From Pagrus major (lineage: Eukaryota > Chordata > Actinopteri > Spariformes > Sparidae): a DNA stretch of 64,000 bases. Every line of letters begins with the position of its first letter. Positions within the stretch are counted from its first letter, which is position 1. Positions 25,190-36,507 of the stretch are shown one piece after another. The notes below the pieces were generated by a model. It saw only the letters and a program-made list of their open reading frames with translations, was not told the origin of the DNA and made no database searches. The DNA is taken from NCBI RefSeq assembly GCF_040436345.1, contig NC_133221.1:17729165-17793164 (forward strand), read 5' to 3'. The translations under genes were made by a program, and so were the position numbers.

Positions 25190-25350
25190 CGTGGCATTAT
25201 CATCACGGTGGAACGCCTTCAACTGTCTCTTCAGGTTGGTTGTATTCTTCCAACTTAATCTGTAACCACAGGTTGTTTCTCCGTCTCCTTTTGCTGCATT
25301 GTGTTTTCCTTTTTGCCAACCAAAAACCCTCATGTTGTTGACACTAACTT
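25190..25350 (-). pseudogene. Decayed BED-type zinc finger, hAT-derived relic
   Basis: The minus-strand frame contains CGYRLS, then NTTNLKRQLKAFH. This matches the second half of a BED finger (CxxC ... T.NL.RHL...H) of ZBED/hAT transposase proteins. The first cysteine pair is broken (TTCGY instead of CxxCG) and one expected histidine is Q (KRQL for KRHL). After ...DNATV the codon ACG is followed on the minus strand by GTGAGT, a possible splice donor. No catalytic transposase domain is seen nearby. It is most likely a fragment of an old hAT element. Confidence 0.45.
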
Positions 25351-26153
25351 GCTGTCGGTTTGGGACAGCATCCCCTGGGACTATGGGACTTTTGACAAAC
25401 AATTGTGGGGGAAAAAAATCATACAGTTTTTGAATGATAGTCACAGCATCAAAACTGTTACTTCCTCACATTCTGTTGAGAATTGGTTAATTTTCTGAAC
25501 GTTTTTAAATACAGTTCTTACACATTGCACTTTTAACCTGTTAAACCTGGCCTTCAAAAGGGTAGGAGCTCAAATTCTCTTTTTACCAAGAGGACATGGT
25601 AAAAAATCTCAAGCCTTAGAAGCTGCTCTGTTGTGAGACAGATCATGCAGTTTAACACAAATGATCTTAATGGCCTCTTTAACTACATGTTGAAACCTGT
25701 TCTTGATACCTATTGTAGTTTCTCTTTTATTTTTAGAAGTGGAAAATTTTCCAAGCACCTATTCAGCACTTCTCTGTACCTAACCACTCCTTGCACATTA
25801 GTCAAAATAATTACAGTGTCAATCAACACGCAGTGTGATAAGTAACAGCTTCAGAGTTGGTCACCTTCTCTTTCCTTATCTTATCATACTCCTTCCACAT
25901 TTCTATACATTTTTGGGGGCGTTTTTTTCCATTTCCTGCCCTTTTCTCCACTCTTCTTTCATCTGCCTTCGTTTTCCCTCCTACATGTCCTACGTGCAGT
26001 TTATTTGACCGAGGACGCCCCCCAGCATCCCACGACTCTGTTTCTGAAATTGTCATCTCATTCCTATCAACTTTCTGGTTCTTTTCAGCCATTTATTTAT
26101 AAGCAAAGAAAAATAAACGTAAAGATTCATTTGGATCAAGAGAGAGTGTGAGT

Positions 26154-26174
26154 GGGGGGGGGGGGGGGGGGGGG
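26154..26174 (+). repeat. Poly-G homopolymer
   Basis: About 21 consecutive G sit between GTGTGAGT and a GA-rich tract. It is about 0.8 kb before the avpr2 start codon. Length is likely variable or uncertain. Confidence 0.8.
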
Positions 26175-26945
26175 AGAGAGAGAAAAGAATGCTCAGCTGT
26201 ATGGGAGAAAGTTTGAGAGGGAACGGAACAAAAACAGGAGAAAAAACAGGAATGTATGGGGGTAAGCATGGGATGAGAGCGATTATGAGAGCGGAGGTGA
26301 AGGAATAAGAGTGGTGGGATAGAGGGGAAAGCTGTCAAATCAACCTTGAGAAAATATGAGAAAGAAAATAAACCGCGATGGAACTTGCGTCAAACAGAAC
26401 TTGAAGCTTTGAAAGATGGATAAACAGACACACTAAGGGCTTATTAAAAAATTGGAGACAGCGGCACGGAAACACAACAATAATCACATGGCAGCATGAT
26501 TGCTAGAGTCCTCTGGCTCTCATTATTTTCAGGAACATTTCACAAAAGTGCATAAAAGAAGCATTTTATAGTGTTCAAAAATGTAACAGATGCACCAAAG
26601 AGAAAAATAAAGAGTCTTTCTCTTTTATCTCTGCATCAACTTGTATTTTTTAAAGAAGGTCGAATTGTTTTGCTTCAGATTCTAGGCGGTTAGATAAGGT
26701 CAAATTACTCAGCTGACAAATTTTCCAGGCAATTGGAAATTTATTAAAGTTGGCAGGCATGAAACTAATACTGGTATAACACAGAACAATTAAAATGTTT
26801 GTTGATTAAATCTTCACTTTGTAAAAAATAAAAAGCCTCAACAGTCTTGTGATCCTGCAACAGCATGACTCCTGATGGCTCTTTTTGCACCATGGCATCA
26901 TTTAAAAAAACCTTAACAGATTTTATGGGTTTCTGTCTTGCAGGA

Positions 26946-29900
26946 ATGGAAAGCATCAGTTTGGAAACGGACTGGGATGGGTTAGCCCTCTCCTCTCTGG
27001 TCGCTACAGGAAGGAACAACTTCTCCTCCTCGTCCTTGTTTGTCTCTGAACTGAACTCCCTCAATAGCTCTCATGGCGGGGGATCCTTCTTCGGAATCTT
27101 CCCCGAGAATGGTTCAACCACCACGCCTCACACCCATCCCCAGCCCAGGGTGAGGGACCTGGGCCTGGCCCGGGCAGAGATCACAATCCTTGCATTGGTG
27201 CTGGCTCTTACCACCCTGGGGAATAGTTTTGTGCTGTGGGTGCTGCTGAGGAGGAGGAAGCACAATGCGCCGATGCACGTGTTCATGGTCAACCTGTGCG
27301 TGGCTGACCTGGTGGTGGCGCTCTTTCAGGTCAGTTCAGGAGTTATTGACACCATTAAGTAAACAGAAAAACTTGTAGTTTACCTAGTCAATTTGATGAA
27401 GCAATCATCATTTGGAAAAAACATTGCACACTGTTGCTCTCAGAAATGGCACCTGTTGCAAAATGTACTTAAACTTAATTGTAATTGTGTTGCAGCCTCA
27501 GAATGACCACTCTGACAGTGAAAAATGGTATTAAGGTCATAGCTACTCTATGTATATAAGATGTTCCCGCTTAACACCTGCATGAGATTCGTCCATAGAA
27601 AAATTTGTAAGCCCTTTTAAAGGTCCACTGTGTAGTAATTAGGAAACTTTAGGGGGACCTTTTGGGTCATTTAGAATATAATGTTAATCATTATGTTTTC
27701 ATGAGTGTATAATGACCTGAAAATCTTTGTGTTTGTTACCTTAGAATGAGCCTTTTCATCTTCAAAGTAAGCGAGTCCTCTTCCACGTCAGCCAAAAAAA
27801 ATGAAAATGAAAATCAAAAATGATAGACACAAGCCAATCAGAGACAGAGGAGGGTGGCGACAAAAGCAGTGGGATCTATAAATGGCCTAGAACAGACAGA
27901 CTAAAGACTGGCTCTAGTGAGGCCCTTAGTGGTTTTCATGTTTTTAGTGGCCACTGTAGAGGAGGGTGAGGTGAGGGGTGTTCAGTCGGTTGCCAATTTC
28001 AACCTCACTGCTACGTGCCAATACACACTGGATCTTTAAATCAGTCGTTTTAAAAGTAGGGTTAAGAGACATCCAGGATCTTTGAGAGAAATCCAGGGTT
28101 TCCAGCAAAAAGGGTAATCATTTATTTTCACTATCATTCCATCCATAACACAGTTACATAATGTATGACTATTTCTGTCATGGGTTTTTAAACACGTTCT
28201 GTGATAAAACATCTAAAAACAAAATTCTCATCATACTCTGGTCCATAATCTAATTAATGTCAGTTTATGGGTCATTGACATACAAAAAAATGACCAAAAC
28301 CAACAATGGGTTGTCCATCATTCAATACTCTGTGACTTTCCCACCACCACATGTAGTTTCATTCTCTGTCATTTCCTAAAACAGCTGGGCACTGTAGTTT
28401 TCAGCAAAGTCAAACAGGAGTTTTAAAGAAAGCACATGTGTTGGGGACTATTTTCAGCCACGGATTAACGAACAATTGGTGCTCTAGATCTAGGAAGTGT
28501 TAACAGCAGTAGCAGCAGGTGTACGTGAATAAGCCTAAGTCAAAATAAACTACAGTGCTCATGTTCATGGTAATTAAGGAATGTGTCACTCGGTGTGACT
28601 CATTGAGGCTTTTGAAAACAGTTTTTTGCAACAATGGGGGTGTGTGGCACGCAGAGATAAGCTATATCAAGCTTGATATAATTTATAATTAATTGTTAGC
28701 GGTGGTGTTTTCATGGCATTTGTTGACAATGAGATAGGAGATAAGATAACAAGAAATATAAAATATCACCAGACTTGTCCTTTAGTGTTTCTCTCTTACA
28801 TCAGAGCCAGATTAGAAAAAAACTCTCCACTATACTGCCACATTTATATATTATATATTTTATTTATTTTTATCTGTGTTTCCAGGTTCTTCCCCAGCTA
28901 ATATGGGATATCACAGAGAGGTTTCAGGGGCCTGACCTGCTCTGCCGGTCCATCAAGTATTTGCAGATTGTGGGCATGTTTGCTTCCTCCTACATGATAG
29001 TTGCCATGACGGTAGACCGGCACCATGCCATCTGCTGCCCATTGCAGGCTTACCGTGGGGGAGCGATGTCCCGCTGGAACACCCCTGTCATGGTGGCCTG
29101 GGGCTTGGCACTAGTCCTCAGCATACCGCAGGTAAGGAGGGGTGAACACACATATGCAAACAATACTTCACACGCACTTGGGCACATGGTGAAATTGGAA
29201 ATGAGAACTCAGCGGGTGTTCACGCCCTGATTTCTACAGTAGCACTCAAGATGTTGGTCTATTTTTAGCCTGATGAGGTCATTGCAGTTCAGTTAATGGA
29301 AGAAGAAGCTGACAGTCATGTCTGCGGGTATGCTGACCACCTCCTTTTGTTCGGTCTGTCAGGTGTTCATCTTCTCTCGCACAGAAGTGAACGGAGAGTA
29401 CGAGTGCTGGGGTCAATTCGCCGAGCCGTGGGGGCTGAAGGCCTACGTCACCTGGATGACCGTGGCAGTCTTCCTCCTGCCTGCCCTCATCATTACCATC
29501 TGTCAGGTAATACTGGTTTTGCTGGCTGGACACTGCACAGTCCACAAAGAGCCACTGAGTAGGATAGCTGCAGGCAACATTATCCAATAATGAAGCGTGT
29601 GGCATGAATGAAATTCTGTTTTGTTTACATGGAGGGGGCACTTGGCAGCCATTGTTCAGTAACCCGTGGGGGACTGCGGCTGGTGTTATGTAGCATCCCA
29701 AGGCAGACCGGCATTCTGGGCTGACTCTCATCAGCACTGCTGCTCTATTTAGGGAAAGATATTTCCAGGGTCCAGCTATTTCCCCTAATTAACACAGCAC
29801 TTGGAAGACCACTGCTGAGACGGCTGCTCAGAAAATCTGCCCACTGTGAGAACCTCCTGCCAGGAAGTGGAATATACCAGATCTCAGCCAAACATAGAAT

Positions 29901-32900
29901 CCTTGACCCTTTTTCTTTCTCAAATTTCAAATCGAGAGACACTTTTTCAGAAGTATTTAAGATGTTGTTTCTGCAGTGGGAAGTTATCTGAAAGTGTCGA
30001 CTGACTCAGCTGATTAAGTTCATATAGTTTAATGATATAACTGTATGGCACTGTGGATTGCAGTGTCTTAATCTGTTCAGTCAGTAAGAAGAGCAACGGT
30101 TGACAGAAACTTAAAATAAGCAAAAATAAAGCAAGCTGGAGGTATGACTCATAACTTGAGATATTACTTGATTTCAAATATTGTTATAGTTTCTCAGGAG
30201 AGCATGAAGAATCATTTCACTGCAATAAAATTTTATGGTGGCATTTCTGATTCATTGCATAAAAATGTCTGAAACTGGTTCATGTCTGATGGTGAAGGCC
30301 AACAAACACTCTCACTTTCGTTTCAAATTTCCTGTCCCTGTTAGCAAGCAGAAATGCAAACAAGATAAGCATCTGAATCTGCCACGTGCCACATCATATT
30401 CCCAGGCCCAGAGGACCTTTTTTTTCCTAATTTATTTTCCTTTTTTTCAACAGCATTGCTTTGTAATGCATTCAGTGTGGTATACCAAAATACAAAAGTT
30501 TACATGTTGTCCATTTTTATACGCCCTTCAGAGATAGTGAATGATGGATTGTATGGAAATCAAATGAAAAATGCAATTTACAGAAAATTAAAAAATGTAA
30601 TACATCCTTTTAAACATACATAAACAAACTGTGAAATTTGGTTTTAATAAAAAATTGTGGAAGAGTGCACAGTTTTAGCACTGTCATGAAATTTAAGAAA
30701 TATAGAGTTTTCATATATGTTGTGAAAGTTACCTGTGGAGCCTCCCAACATATACTTTATATCCTCCATGTGTAAAAACCTCAGAAGTTCTCCAAGTATA
30801 AGACGTGTAGCAATTAAGGAAGCAAAACAAATACCAATAAAAAATAATATTGTTCTCTGGTATTTGCAATCAAAGGGGCAGGGGATAAAATTGACTGCAG
30901 TCTTTGAATGTCTTCATGGACTGTCTTGTTTCCATCATAACCTGCTAATTCTTGAAAAATATTCATTTTTTTTTCAGATAAGAATCTTCCGAGAGATTCA
31001 CAATAACATCTACCTGAAGTCAGAGAGGATAGTGATGACCGAGATGAAGAAGAATGAAATCCTGTTCCGCTTCCACAGCTTCAAGAAGGAGGACGAGCGG
31101 GCGAAAGAAAGGGGGACACGGGCATCTGGAGGAGGAGGGGGGAGGGGAGGACAGCTCTTAAAGGGTGTGAATAACAACCCTCACAATACCAACCATAACA
31201 GCCAAGTACCGTCAGCTATTCAGTATAACAGTTGCTGTGGTGAACATGACACAACAACATCGCCTACGCAGCAGCAAATACTGACCAGCTCAGATTGCCA
31301 CGAGTCGTACACGTCCTACGAGCTGAACTCAGGCTCACCCCGCTGCTCCCTCGACTACGCACCCCCTCACCCTCCATCCACTCCGCCTCCAAGCATCACT
31401 AAAGCCATGTCCAAGACAGTGAGGATGACCCTGGTCATCGTGCTGGTCTATACTATCTGCTGGTCACCTTTCTTCATCGTCCAGCTGTGGGCGGCCTGGG
31501 ACCCCAACCCTCCTAACCAAGGTCAGTCCCATAAGTGCATATCAACCCAATCGCCACAATAAATAAATGTTGGCTGTGTACATTCCTACAAACCAAGGAT
31601 GTGCTGAAAATTAACATTTGACACATTTACATGTTATCTTCCTCACTGTTGCAACTTCATGTACGTTTATGTTCAATTTTAAAATTTGCTTAAGGTCTGG
31701 CTAGGTTTAGACACAAAAAACACTTAGTTGGAAAAGGTCATGTTTTGGCTTACCTGGTACTGTTGCCATAAACACATCTGAAATATGTCCAGTTATCTCG
31801 CCATAAATATCTGGTTTTGTTGCCACTAACATGGCTGGAAATTGTCCCGTCGACGTCTTGTTAAAGGTATCCACTAGTTCTCAGTTACAAATGTAAACAC
31901 CATTTCAAACACTATCACGCCACCACCTTCCCCTCCAACTCCTGACACAAAATTCAGCTTATCTTCATGCGATCGCGAGAAGATACGTATTGTAGAAATG
32001 TTGCTATGACACATTTGAACATATCTGTTGTTTGCCAACATGTGATCCTTTGTTCGTTCATTCACTCATTTTTCCCCCTGCCCCTGAGAGAGTCTGTGCC
32101 CGGCACTGCCCCATGTTTCCCAGCTCAATGGGTGCGACCCGCATGATTGACAGAAGAATCGACATGGCAGATTTCACAGCCCCTTTACTTAAAACTTTAC
32201 GTAAGAAACAGGAATTCTTCTCTCCAACGTGTCTGAAATGTGTTGAAATATTCTTTCTCCTGTACATTTCTCTGTCCATCTCTTACTCACAGAGGAGGAC
32301 ACAGTGTAACAGTAGAGGAGATAGCATGCTGTATAGTGCCAGTAACAGGTTGTGATATTTAAAAAGATGGAAAAGTGTGAACTTGTCATAAATTGGGAGA
32401 AATACAGCAGAATTGTGACCTGGGGAGGAAACCGGGAGAGGGCAATAAAAAACGTGAGTCTGCGGGGAAAATCGTGAGGATTGGCGAAGTATGTGTGTGC
32501 AATTCACCCTCAAAAAGCAACAAAAACAGACATCTGGGTTATAACCATTACCAGTGAATCACTTTAGTTGTTTTTCTCAAATGGGTTAATCCTCCTTATC
32601 CAAGTTTATCCATTTAATTGCCCTAAATGTGCAAACCCCATCTGGTTTGCACTGCAGGCAGCCAAAAACAAAAAGCAAAACAAGCAGGTCTGGTTCCTAA
32701 CAACATCCTCTGATGTGATCAATGCTGATGTCCGTTTTAGTGATTCTAAACACGATCTCACTCATTATTCAGAGGACACCTAGCTCCAGCTCTGATGTAG
32801 TAACAGTGAGTGAAATACAAGGTCAAAAACAATGTTTGTTTTGACTCAAAACCAGAAGCCCTTGGATGACATCTCTGGCCTCTGTACATTTTGGCACAGG

Positions 32901-34787
32901 GAACATGATCTGTTGATGTCTTTACTGGCAGCCAGTGATGGAGCAGGTGAGGCTCTTGTCACCTTAAGCTGCGGCTGATAGTATGTTCTTAGTGGGTGTC
33001 CTTTGATCTGAAGCTAAAACAAACAACAGAGGCCAGTAAATAACCAGTTTATATCCCCTGCTGGTTTTGCAACACCGCCAGATGTTGACATTTCACCAAC
33101 AATAATAACGTGCCAGCAGCGTGCACACATAGTCGAAATCACAAGCAGACACACGAACGAGGCAAGCGTGCACGCACCAAACTCGAGCGTACATGCATAT
33201 ACACAGTGTATGCATCAACATGAGTGAGTCCTTACTGGCAGGCAGCTCCTATCTCAAACATCTCAAACACACAAACACACCCGCCCGCATAAGTGATCAT
33301 TATCAGCTTTGCCATCTAAAATCAGTTTGTCCTCATCGCTTGTCCTCAAGTGGCCGTGGTGAAATAAGCACCTTCTAGTTATTACATAAAATACTTGTAG
33401 CTTTTTCAGCCGTGTTTGTTTTGTTTGTTGGTTTGTAAGCAGGGACACAAAAACTGAATGAATGGATTTCTACCAAACTTGGATGGAGGATGGGTCTCGG
33501 CCCGGAATAGAGCCAGCATCCAGGATTTTTTTCTCAATTAATTTCTCCGGAAATAATGCGTGGATCTTGATGCAAAAAATCAGGCATATTTATGTGGCTG
33601 GTATCTATGCAAGACCACAATTTGATGTGGATAAAGGGGACTGTTGGGCTTTGGCGGAGGTATGCACTCTACTGACTGGCATTCTAGTTATTAGAAGTGG
33701 AAAAAATAAAAAAGGATGTACGTAGGACTTTATCGGATATTTACAGTCCTGTTGCTATTCCTGAAGGAAATACAATGAGAAACAATACTCATGAATGGTT
33801 TACATTCAAACTGAACAGTTGTTATACATATACAATGTTTGTTTCATAAGAGAGAACAATGTGGTGTACACCATGACCCAAGTTGGAAGAATTATCTAGC
33901 TCACAAACTGTACAAAATTCCCATTTTATTTACAAGCAGTTGCTCTTGTCTCTGTATGTATTTATAATAATAACAAACTTTATTTATGTAGCACATTTCA
34001 TACAGGGCTGTAGCTCAAAGTACTTCACAAATTAAAAACGAGTGCAAGTACTATGCGATAAAACCAGGCAATTAAATGAGCAACTAGAGCACAAACCTCT
34101 TCCATAACACTCCCCTCTAATGTAATCAAGCCAAATCCCATATCAAATCAAACATAGTTAAATCTGCTAAGTTTTGGTTTGGGATACCAGGCACCTAAAT
34201 ACGCCAGATTTTTTTTAACAAGGTCCATCATTGTTCCCTGAGAAATTACGAAAATGTCGAAAAAAACATTTCTTGGATCCGTCCCTTTATCCGGATCTGC
34301 ACCAAAAGTTAATGGACTCTATTCTGTGCCGAGACCAATCTTTCATCCAAGCCTCGTGGAAATCTTTTCTGTAGTTTTTGTGTAATCCTGTTTACAAAGC
34401 AACCAATGAACCAACAGACACAGGCGAAAACATAACCTCCTTGGCAGAGCAAGAGAAGCAGCAACTTGCAAGAACAGGTACACTAAAACACAACATGTAA
34501 AAGATAGAAATAAAACAAAAGAAAAAAGAAAGAAAGAATAAAACAGAGGAGAAATGCAATGTTGAATGTTTTTGCGCTTGTCCTCTGCAGGAGTGGCCTT
34601 CACCATCCTGATGCTGCTGGCCAGTCTGAACTCATGTACCAACCCGTGGATCTACACAGCTTTCTCAAGCAGCGTGTCCAGAGAGCTGCAGAGCCTGCTG
34701 CAGTGTCGGTCGAGACCCGGCCGCCGGGGCTCCCTTCCCGATGACTCCACCACCACACACACCTCCACCAAGGACAGTCTGTACTGA
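26946..34787 (+). CDS. avpr2: Vasopressin/vasotocin V2-type receptor, 5 coding exons
   Basis: Seven-transmembrane receptor of 504 aa. Coding exons: 26946-27329, 28886-29131, 29363-29506, 30978-31521, 34591-34787. The start is the ATG two bases after an acceptor (CTTGCAG, ending 26943), so the 5' UTR is split. The N-terminus has three N-glycosylation sites (NFS, NSS, NGS; residues 25-58). TM1 is about 79-101. The disulfide pair should be C148-C225. DRH at 172-174 replaces the usual DRY, as in V2 receptors. NPWIY (457-461) marks TM7. Strings such as [29 protein letters not shown] and VQLWAAWDP are V2-type, not V1. The family couples to Gs/cAMP and controls water balance; that role is inferred here. 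The third intracellular loop (about 262-405) is about 140 aa, glycine-, asparagine- and proline-rich, versus about 45 in human. The tail has RRGS, a kinase-type site, and a Ser/Thr cluster. Neighbours arhgap4 and naa10 support orthology with AVPR2. Confidence 0.93.
27617..28039. mobile_element. piggyBac-type MITE, copy B, in avpr2 intron 1
   Basis: The left end is TTAAAGGTCCACTGTGTAG and the right end, read inverted, is TTAAAGATCCAGTGTGTA. TTAA is intact on both sides. The internal order matches copy A at 18711-19028 (ATTATGTTTTCATG, GTTACCTTAGA, GAGCC, then GTGAGG-rich 3' part). It has no coding capacity and does not touch the flanking splice sites. Confidence 0.78.
31690..31880 (+). repeat. 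Dispersed repeat, GGTTTAGG family, in avpr2 intron 4
   Basis: It has the same word order as 21611-21750: a GGTTTAGACAC word, GGAAAAGGTCATG, TTTTGGCTTACC, TCTGGTTTTGTTGCCAC, ACATGGCTGGAAATTGTCC. The last words link it to the units of the minisatellite at 2821-3099. Confidence 0.65.
33412..33685 (+). repeat. Dispersed repeat in avpr2 intron 4, plus copy
   Basis: The stretch begins with GTTTGTT units, then ACACAAAAACTGAATGAATG, GATTTCTACCAAACTTGGATG, and ends with a GGACTGTTGGGCTTTGGCGG word and GTATGCACTCTACTGACTG. This is a frequent fish repeat whose name I do not know. An inverted copy lies at 34205-34453, and a third copy begins at 40094. Confidence 0.6.
33960..34035 (-). mobile_element. 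LINE-type 3' tail in avpr2 intron 4
   Basis: ATAATAATAACAAACTTTATTTATGTAGCACATTTCATACA is read on the minus strand as a non-LTR retrotransposon tail (TGTATGAAATGTGCTACATAAATAAAG, then TTATTAT). Only the end is recognisable. Confidence 0.55.
34205..34453 (-). repeat. Dispersed repeat in avpr2 intron 4, minus copy
   Basis: Read on the minus strand it starts CTCTGCCAAGGAGGTTATG, then TTTTCGCC, GTTGGTTCATTGGTTG, AGGATTACACAAAAACTAC, then ATTTCCACGAGGCTTGGATG. It is an inverted copy of 33412-33685, about 0.5 kb away; the two could pair as a long hairpin in the pre-mRNA. It ends about 140 bases before the last avpr2 exon. Confidence 0.6.
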
Positions 34788-35692
34788 CAGAGACTGATGC
34801 GACAGAAAATGACACATAGTGACATGTTTGAAAAGACATGCATGGGTGCACACGCGCCCTGTTGCAAGGACGTGCTGTTGCACACAACTCGGCCACCATC
34901 ACCGCCTCCGGAGAGTGCTGACCTCTACCAGATGTTTCCAACAACAAAGGACAGCTGTACTGTCAACAGGACCTCTATCTGTAATCACCTGTCCTCTCCA
35001 CCCTAGCAGTGAGGAGGGCTGTCATTGAAGATGTCAACACCATTTTATGAGGGCTCTGTGGAATATACTGTACAGCAGCAGTCAGTGACAGCATCTGCAA
35101 TGCAAAATGGCCTTGAGAGTAAAAAGATTTTCACCTCATCCGTGGTCGAGTAGGACCCTGTGTGTTGATTGAACACATGAACTATGAGAAAAACTTGCCT
35201 TGCTCAGACAGAGCAGAGCCACAGGAATTCAAGGGGTGGGTCATGGCATTAATGGCCTTACGGCACGCCTAATATACACAGCAGCAGACAAAGCTATGGG
35301 TGGAGAGAAAACAAAGCGGCAGGCTGAGGGAAATGGAAAGAGAGACACAGACAGACGGCAAGAGAGCACGAGACAGCTGCTGGACTGAGAACAGACAGTG
35401 GGATGACATGGATGTTACAGCTGCAGGAGCGGCCCTGAGAAGGCTGCAGTTGAAATCTAATAATGTGAACAAACTTTGTTAAAACACAGAAAGTGGATTA
35501 CTGAAGGATGCTCGAGGCTGAATTCATATTCACTCAGGAGTTCCAAAGAACAATAGTGATTTGTTAGCAGGATGGATGGAGATTCACTCATGGAGGACAG
35601 TGCAGCGGAGTCGAGAAACTGCCCCATGAGACACTGGAGCAATGTGGGTTAACGCAGCAGACAGGAGGAGGGGGTAGACCCAGGAGAATACA

Positions 35693-35838
35693 AATAAACA
35701 ATCCAGGTTTCCTCAACCAACCGGGACACAATTATGTGATTGTATTTTGTACAAACACAGCATATGAGGTACACAAAATTACCTTCCTGACGTAAGCTCT
35801 AGGTGAATGATAATCCAGAGACACAGGAAGGAAATAAA
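35693..35838 (+). terminator. avpr2: Candidate avpr2 polyadenylation signals
   Basis: AATAAA occurs at 35693-35698 and 35833-35838, giving 3' UTRs of roughly 0.9-1.1 kb after the stop codon at 34787. Which one is used cannot be decided from sequence. Confidence 0.4.
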
Positions 35839-36507
35839 CACTCAACAGCATTCCATGTGCGCTGATGAACAATGTAAAGTATATTTATTGAAAATGTAAG
35901 GCACATTAGTTATTATTACTGTTTGTGTAAGATAAATCTTGAATGTTAATCACGCTGGTCCGGTATGTGTAGTAGAAAACAAGGAGATGTCAACACCAAA
36001 GATTTTTTAAAGCTCAGCTGTAGAATCAATTTAGGTCTCAATAGCAGAAATGTTGCTTCCATGCAGTCCAACCAAGTGCCTGTAATGTCCAGAGACATTA
36101 GTAGAGGGGCCTCCCTCACTGGATTAATCTCTGAACGATGTCAGCCATGTTATTGTTAGACAGAGCAGGAATCATAGGTTATATCACACCACAAGCCATG
36201 TCTTCTTATATCCTTTTATTTATTGTTGTATAAATGAAAATATACATACACAGATATATATATATATAATTCTGCTCCTGTTACTGCCTTATGTTCATGT
36301 ACATTTTTTATTTCACATTTCAGTCTGCATAAAGAGTAATGTATTATGCCCCTCCACTGCATGACTTAAAATAGTAATGTTATGACGTTTCTTTTTATAA
36401 GAAGTACGATTATATAAGCCACTGTACAGTAGATGTGATAACGTTCTGTGTGTATAAAGTAAGATTAGAATTTACTGGATGTGGTCAAACTGTTCATTTC
36501 TGTTCTT

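Larger units (their letters stand above)
19100..26900. other. Gene-free upstream region of avpr2
   Basis: I find no supported coding exon here. The region holds grouped octamer motifs (20281-23294), a LINE reverse-transcriptase fragment (21845-22290), a dispersed repeat (21611-21750), a TTTAGTTTTAGTC-type repeat near 24540-24670, a decayed BED-finger frame (25190-25350) and a poly-G run at 26154-26174. Confidence 0.5.

Noticed and set aside
26865-26945. In-frame upstream ATG for avpr2
   Set aside because: The segment lies before a clear acceptor (ending 26943) and its residues do not resemble a receptor N-terminus. It is intron.
29279-29737. 152-codon minus-strand frame
   Set aside because: Antisense to avpr2 exon 3, where GC content keeps frames open. 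No domain is visible.
30735-30977. In-frame extension upstream of avpr2 exon 4
   Set aside because: It lies before a strong polypyrimidine tract and AG at 30976-30977. The preceding exon joins in phase at 29506, so this is intron.
36241-36275. TATATATA stretch as a promoter
   Set aside because: It is a short AT microsatellite in the 3' flank of avpr2 with no downstream exon.
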